Source: Amphimallon solstitiale (lineage: Eukaryota > Arthropoda > Insecta > Coleoptera > Scarabaeidae). Taken from it: 64,000 nt of DNA. Shown in pieces: positions 58,311-64,000 of this stretch. The notes under the pieces were generated by a model that was not told the origin of the DNA, made no database searches, and saw nothing but the letters and a program-made list of their open reading frames with translations. A program made the position numbers and the translations under genes. The stretch covers positions 110,194,543 through 110,258,542 of the forward strand of contig OY720676.1 in the NCBI GenBank assembly GCA_963170755.1, in the 5' to 3' direction. The first letter of the stretch is position 1; every line of letters begins with the position of its first letter.

Positions 58311-58622
58311 ATACCGTGTAAAGATTGCGATGAAGTTTACATAGGAAATACGTCATCGTGGCTGAAAACTCGCCTCAGAACACACAAAAGCGATATTAAC
58401 ACTAAAAAACAGAGATGTGCTTTGGCACAACACTGTCTCAGACTTAATCACCAACCCATGTATGATAACACTCAGGTTTTGTGTGTTGAGAGGCACAAGA
58501 AATCTAGGGAATTTTTGGAAATGATTGAAATCAATAATAACGATAATTCTATGAACTTCAGATCGGACATAGATAGATTAAGTAACGTTTATTCTTATTT
58601 GCTTTCATTTAACAAAAACTAA
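58311..58622 (+). pseudogene. Penelope GIY-YIG endonuclease, C-terminal fragment
   Basis: The open frame encodes the GIY-YIG nuclease region that sits after the reverse transcriptase in Penelope-like elements. It reads IPCKDCDEVYIGNTSSWLKT (two Cys of the element-specific finger, then YIG), RLRTHKSDINTKKQRCALAQ with a His after RLRT, LNHQPMYDNTQVLCVERHKK, and a catalytic-Glu-like segment SREFLEMIEI, ending at FNKN. Everything upstream, including the reverse transcriptase, is missing, and the sequence before IPCKDC belongs to the inverted arm, so the fragment has no start of its own. The coding part in the left arm is the mirror copy (58079-58309 minus). Confidence 0.85.
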
Positions 58623-59177
58623 TATCACTATCAATTCAAACAACAAAAATTAAAATGCCATTTCCTTAATAAGTTATACAAGACTAATTTATACAAATTA
58701 CTAATTGTCATAACTAATGGATTTAACTTAACTCAACCATATTAATTATAAACACTTCATTTTCTAGTCACACTGTATAGTTAAATGCACTGTATACTTT
58801 AATTCTTTTAACAAATCTAAATCTGAACACACTAGGTTGTCAATATCATATTAAAGTTGTAGACAGCTTGGATACGGTTGTCCCTTACAGATCAATTCAT
58901 TGATTTGTCACCTGTCAATGGGTAAACATGTTCTTGTCCGTTTTAATACTCTATTAACACATGTATCTGTTTTTTAAATTTATATGTACCAGTTTTTTAA
59001 AAAAAGTTTTTTAATATGTTATCTGAAACGATTTGCGTAAAACAACATAGTTCATAGTCAGATGCGATTCTCTCTCAAAAAAGTTCAAATTGTGAGTCAA
59101 TTTTAATATTAAATAGATTATTTTATTACTACTTTAAATTTCAATACTGTAATTCATATTAATATTGTAGTTAAGCC

Positions 59178-59216
59178 CAGAAGAAGCATTAGTATGTAAT
59201 GCGAAATATCGGCAAT
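59178..59216 (+). other. Hammerhead-like motif in the Penelope tail
   Basis: CAGAAGAAGCATT, loop, AATGCGAAATATC: a 5-base stem (GCATT/AATGC) between a CNGAAGA-like and a GAAA segment, the same layout as 57180-57222. The mirrored arm near 57485-57525 keeps the motif with the right stem strand altered. It departs from the hammerhead consensus (A for U at the second core base), so this is a weak call. Confidence 0.25.
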
Positions 59217-59274
59217 AAATAGAGAACTTTGTAACTGTAGATGTTTTTTATGCTGGATCCCCTAACGATTCCTT

Positions 59275-59280
<6 letters not shown>

Positions 59281-59325
<45 letters not shown>
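59281..59325. repeat. (TA)n tract
   Basis: TA run flanking the right side of the Penelope-like structure. Confidence 0.92.
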
Positions 59326-59328
<3 letters not shown>

Positions 59329-60219
59329 TTGTTTTCGGTCAAAAGGAGATCATTTTTAAGCATTTCATATCCAAGTGGAGATCCTTTTTTCAAAGCGAGA
59401 TCCGAAATCGGATCTGGATTTGTTTCGCGTGTATATCGTCACCATACGAACTAGTATGGTCGGTAATATCAAAATTTAAAATTTATGTTTGACCTCAATT
59501 TTACGCATTTTATCACGCGATATACATTCGTAGTTCAATCATGTCAGTGATAGAGGGCGCCCTACTAGATTATTTGCAGTTGATATATTAGGCGAAGACG
59601 CGATCCGTTCATTCTGGCAACATCTGCTCAAGGTCATACGGATGACTAACTCATTGTTTGGGATCCAAACAATGTGTCTTTTGACAGTTTGTTTTGTACT
59701 ATAAAATTTAATAAAGTAGTTCCTATATTGGGTGTTCTATTTTATAAATGGATATTTCGTATTAATATAATAGCGTATTCTTTTCGAAAAATAAAGTTAT
59801 CACAAGATATTAATTCATATATTCTTTATGAATATTTTGCAAATGTGTCTGGGCAGAATATTGTGTTTGTGATAGGTAATGCTTATAATTGTACGACATA
59901 TATTTATGAAGTGATTGTACCTGCAATACCTATTTCAAATTATGTTGGTTAATTGAATAACATATTTTATAATAATAAGATAAACTTCAGAATAAAGAGT
60001 ATCAAAGAAGGTGCACTTGTTATATTTGCAAAAGGAATTGTTTGCTTGAAACAAAAATCTAATTAAAATTAACAATAACCGTTGTTTTTCTTCGTAATTA
60101 GCATAGAATCTAGGACTAGCCACGGTATATTTTCATATAAAAAGGCAATTTATTATTCCTACTCTTATGATTTTGTCATATGTTTCACATTTTTTGGGTA
60201 ACTGTTAATTTCGTATGTA
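59326..60219. other. Unclassified segment
   Basis: A GC-richer start (GGAGATC repeated at 59346, 59373; GATCCGAAATCGGATC palindrome at 59399) and ATAGAGGGCGCCCTACTAGA at 59550. A 92-residue plus frame (59674-59952) has no recognisable motif. No gene called. Confidence 0.35.
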
Positions 60220-60689
60220 TACAGGCTGATTTATTTTTGACCCTCACCATGAGGATCTGGTTTATAATTGGATATAGAGTATAGGTTTAAATTTGGCGTA
60301 GTTGTTAAATTTTGAGTTTGTTATAAATCCGTAAAGAAAATTGACCTGTGACGAATGACGTTCGTTTTAAAAGAGAAAAATGCATTTGGCCTTGTAGAGA
60401 AAAATAAAAACACATTCTTATGGCAACTTTTAAACCGCTATCCAATGGTGTACTCGAATTTTTTATATGACGTTTTGTTTTTTTATGGCCATTATCAACT
60501 AATTTAATTTCTTATAGTCCCCATACTGGATTCAGAAAGTTTTTTTTTTCTAATTTCAACCATGTACTACATGTTGACAGAAGTTGATATTACGCTTTAA
60601 ATGAAAGAATAAATTTTAAACTTAAATTAGGTAGCCATGAAATTTCAGTCCGTCAAACGTTTCATTTATCGTTCATTAGTAATACAAAA

Positions 60690-60840
60690 ATGTCATTCAC
60701 CAACGAAGAGAAACGAGATATGTTAAGTATTTTTTATTCTTCGAACCAAAATTCAACAATAGCGAGTACAAGATATTTATAATTGTATCCAGAACGACAA
60801 CAGCCTCACCGTGCCATTTTTCTGGATAGTTTACTAAGCC
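60690..60840 (+). pseudogene. DD41D transposase N-terminus, mirror copy
   Basis: The plus frame from 60690 reads MSFTNEEKRDMLSIFYSSNQ, the usual N-terminal helix start of DD41D/mariner transposases, with stops soon after. The same coding sequence is on the minus strand of the right arm (about 62135-61990), where it belongs to the decayed transposase. The left copy is there only because the arm was duplicated in inverse. Confidence 0.75.
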
Positions 60841-61079
60841 GCGTAATGTTCATGTCAACAGGAATTAGAATAAAAATCGACAGGATATTTTATAAAAGGT
60901 AAATTTAAGCGTGTTTTTGCAAATTTAACATACATTAAATTAAAAATGATAAACACATATGTATTTAAATAATTTTTACACTTCATTTGTAAAGTAGAAA
61001 TAATAGTAACAAAAACATTAATAAAAATACATAGAAAAGTAAACAATAAACAATTACAGTAAATGTTCAATTATCTGGC

Positions 61080-62140
61080 CATCTTCATTAATGAACAGTT
61101 GGGCACGCTTTCGGGCATTTTGAACTGCCCTTTGTATGGTTGTTCTAAAAACTGCATCGAAGGCATTCTGAAGTATGTCTTGTAATTCTTCAATGTTTTG
61201 TCATCTACTTTATAAATATTATTGTTAACATATAATCTAGCGTATTTAAATCAGGTGATGTCGCAGGCCATTCAACAACTCCTCTATTTCCAGTCAAACG
61301 GTTCGGAAACTCTTGATTCAAGTAATTCCTAGCAACTGCCGCATTATGTGCCGGTGTGACGTCTTGTTGCCACCATAAATGTTGTAATTGATTTAATTGG
61401 ATATTGTTGTCAAGGTAGTCACATACGTATTCGTACGTAAAGGTTTAAATATCATTCTCCATTTAAATGTTCTTCATACATAACTGGTCCTAGGAGACGA
61501 TTTACCAAAATACCCATCTAAACGTTTATTCCAAAACGATGTTGTGGTCTCCTTGCCCTGTTTTGTCGGGGATTTTGTACTGCCCAATAGTGCTCCGTAT
61601 TTCTGTTGAACATTCCAGAGTTGGAAATTTAGTTTCATCTCACCAGATAATTTTGCTTAAAAATGTTGGTCATTTTCTATTCTTCCCATTAACCAATTAC
61701 AGTATTCGAGTCTTCTTAAATTATCTCCAGGTAGTAAAGTGTGACTAATGGATCTTGTATGGTTTAAACCTACTTTGATGTAAAGTTCTCCAAACTCTAG
61801 ACTGCGACAAATTTAATTCTGACGCCACTACGCGTGTAGAAATTGATGGAATATTATTTATCTAAAAATACAAGGTTAACATGCAGTTTGCAAAAACACG
61901 CCTTAAATTTACCATTTGTAAAATATCCTGTCGATTTTCATTCGAATTCCTGTTGACATGAACATTACGCGGCTTAGTAAACGATTCATTCTCGACCAAA
62001 TTTCTATCAAGATCTAGAAAGATGGTACGATGAGGCTGTGGTCATTCTAGATACAATTGTAAATATATTGTACTCGCTACTGTTGAATTTCGGTTCGAAG
62101 AATAAAAAGTACTTAACATATCTCGTTTCTCTTGCCTAAT
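61080..62140 (-). pseudogene. DD41D transposase, heavily decayed
   Basis: The best-preserved part (about 61250-61385) reads HLWWQQDVTPAHNAAVARNY and LTGNRGVVEWPATSPDLNTL then DY, with the second and third catalytic Asp 41 residues apart. Upstream parts are broken by stops; the N-terminus lies in the right arm. A C-terminal segment with QNALDAVF-like coding is decayed at 61080-61200. No function expected. Confidence 0.75.
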
Positions 62141-62531
62141 TTAATCTTAAAATTTAGTCTTTCAATTAAAGCATAATATCAATAACTTTCAACATGTAGT
62201 ACATGGTTGAATTAGAAAAAAACTCTTTCTGAAGGTGTCTAAATCCAATATAGCGCTTATAAGAAATTAGATATTTGATGATGGCCAGAAAGCAACGAAA
62301 CGTTACACAAAAATTTCGTGTACACTACTGGATAGAGGTTTAAAAGTGGCCATAAGTGTGTGTTTTTATTTTTTCCAAGGCCAAATGTAGGTGCTAGAGG
62401 TAAAAGAACAAAATCGAGGTTTTGCGTTTTTTTTAATACGAACGTCATTTGTCACATGTCAATTTTCTTTACGGATTCATAACAAACACAGAATTTGACA
62501 ACTTCGCTAAATTTAAAACGAATCAGCCTGT

Positions 62532-64000
62532 ATATGTACGTATATTTTATTAGTCTTTCCATTTTTCACAATACATATTTTTGTATTTCTCAATAACAGT
62601 AAGTAATCACACAGAAATTCTCAGATGCTGTATTCACAAAAGATATAACTACATTTGTTTACCAAAATGAAATTTCTAATTATATAGAATATAATCTTTA
62701 AAAAAATAAAATAACAAATTAGGATGTAGAAAATGACGCCAATATTATTAGAACAAAATATACTAATTTAGACCAAATGCACTAGCAAATATGTTGCAAA
62801 CTTTGTACAATACATCCTTAAACACTGTTTAGATAACCGATGTATATCCTAGCATTGAAAATCTACAGTTAGAGATAATTAATTATTAGACTTAATAAAT
62901 GAATGATTGGTTAACCAGGTATTTTAATCGGAGTTTGAAAAACCGGCCCTTAATGTGTATAAACCAAAGTTGCTCATTTCTGTTGCTCCTTTCACAACAA
63001 TCTAAAAATATTGTCAACTATATTATTTGTAAATAGAATACTTTATATATTATTGTAAAATCATATATATCACATTATTTAAAATTGATACTGCATGAAC
63101 GTGTGTACAAAGTCATCCACTGATTTTAGAGTTATTACAATTTTCCTAATTTTTCCACAATTGTAATCTTCTTTCAATGCTTCATTAACAAATAACATAC
63201 AAACAAGCAAATTTAAATATAGGTTCAACAATCTGCCATGGTAGTTACACACGTATTTAAAACTAATCATCCATTAGTTATAATGAGCTGAGTGTTTACT
63301 ATAAATCATTTTTTTCTTTAGAAAATTGTAATTCGGATAATTTTTTTAGTTTTAACACAATTATCAAAAAGAACATTTAATTTTTGGGCATAATTTGATA
63401 TGCCCAAAGTTGTTAGTTTACAAGATTTTGATTATTCCGTAATTTATACTTCTTTAGCGAACATAAGTATATCATCTGTCACTTCTAAATACGTGTGTAA
63501 CAATCATCAAACATTACAAACGTTGTGTTTAAAATTGTATCTTGACAATATTATTCATTAATCAAACATTGACATTTCTTTGAAGGATCACACCTGGGGA
63601 AAAATTAGGTAAAGTCGCAACAACTCTGAAACGAGTAGATAAACTTGAATAGATATTTTCGCACATAAAAGAAATTTAAAATAGACTGTGAAATCCAATT
63701 TTGAAGTAATGTATACCATTTAAAAATCCAAAGTGTTTTATTGTTATGAGGAAACTGAACATCTTGTATAGCTGAAAATATATTTATATAGCAGAGAAAA
63801 AAGCCTCAAGCAACTGTACATATATTTACTCTATCATATTTAGTGCAGGAGATATCTCGTAGACCCACGCCCTAGGTGGACCCTGTATATTGTATTTATA
63901 CCACCTTTATTAATATTTTTCGAAATGTTATTAACAATTAGCAGTATATTTTTTTTATAAATAATAAACGTTTATGAATATGAACAAGGTAATATTAAGA
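62532..64000. other. No recognisable feature
   Basis: AT-rich to the window end. A lone CCCTGTATATTG at 63889 resembles a mariner-type end, but no partner lies within the window. Confidence 0.45.

Larger units (their letters stand above)
57421..59280 (+). mobile_element. 5'-truncated Penelope-like element with 889-bp inverted arms
   Basis: Arms 57421-58309 and 58392-59280 are both 889 bases and reverse complements with very few differences; an 82-base loop separates them. The right half is the 3' part of a Penelope-like element: GIY-YIG endonuclease, then untranslated tail. The left half is the same sequence inverted and lacks the loop segment. Partial inverted copies at the 5' side are typical of Penelope insertions. 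(TA)n tracts flank both sides. The reverse transcriptase is absent. Confidence 0.88.
60222..62530 (-). mobile_element. DD41D mariner-like element whose arms contain its own coding sequence
   Basis: The ends CAGGCTGATT (60222) and AATCAGCCTG (ending 62530) are flanked by TA. The inverted arms are about 640-700 bases (to about 60925 on the left, from about 61885 on the right). They pair through ATTTAAACCTCTATCC-like, GAAACGAGATATGTTAAGTA, CGAGTACAA, AATGTTCATGTCAACAGGAA and TCGACAGGATATTTTA. The start of a transposase gene lies inside the arms, so it appears twice in opposite orientations. Confidence 0.85.

Noticed and set aside
59326..60219. Possible host exon at 59674-59952
   Set aside because: Open for 92 residues but low in complexity and without recognisable domain or splice sites.

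Overview
This is an AT-rich, intron-bearing eukaryotic sequence, almost certainly from an arthropod and probably an insect. The evidence is a mobile-element set typical of insects: Tc1, DD34D mariner, DD41D mariner-like, BED-finger hAT, CGGBP1-like hAT, ISL2EU with a SWIM-YqaJ partner, Crypton, Penelope with GIY-YIG, and DINE-1/Helentron-like repeats. Spliced pseudogenes and abundant (TA)n and (CA)n tracts agree with this. I cannot name the species. I found no convincing intact host gene; nearly everything that can be annotated is mobile DNA.

Layout: 1-3.1 kb holds a degenerate ~360-bp satellite-like array with (GGAT)n and a 34-bp minisatellite. An element with ~22-bp inverted ends lies at 4.97-6.21 kb. 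An apparently intact Tc1 element lies at 7.58-9.03 kb. Two tandem DINE-1-like repeats lie at 9.08-12.44 kb, the second split by a BED-hAT with a perfect 8-bp target duplication. A second, chimeric hAT lies at 12.87-14.13 kb. From 15.93 to 21.49 kb three foldback structures are joined end to end at (TA)n tracts; the third carries an intact DD41D transposase. A four-level nested composite occupies 25.03-28.62 kb. A decayed spliced zinc-finger gene lies on the minus strand at 29.1-32.8 kb, with a foldback DD41D relic inside its intron. A 4.2-kb DD41D foldback element with a DD34D mariner inside it spans 34.23-38.40 kb. A decayed CGGBP1-like hAT lies at 40.56-41.59 kb and another DINE-1-like copy at 42.25-43.19 kb. 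An intact Crypton-type tyrosine recombinase at 44.01-45.08 kb is flanked by ~110-bp direct repeats. A tandem duplication at 48.13-49.86 kb carries a MITE in one copy only. A decayed ISL2EU element with two convergent genes spans about 51.1-53.6 kb. A 5'-truncated Penelope-like element with 889-bp inverted arms lies at 57.42-59.28 kb. A DD41D element whose inverted arms contain its own coding sequence lies at 60.22-62.53 kb.

Two themes run through the window. DD41D elements repeatedly show very long, layered inverted ends that in two cases swallow part of the transposase gene. Simple (TA)n tracts repeatedly mark the joints between foldback or Penelope-type structures. The best candidates for something undescribed are the Crypton between long direct repeats, the concentric-end DD41D elements, and the DINE-1-like family with ~147-bp modules.
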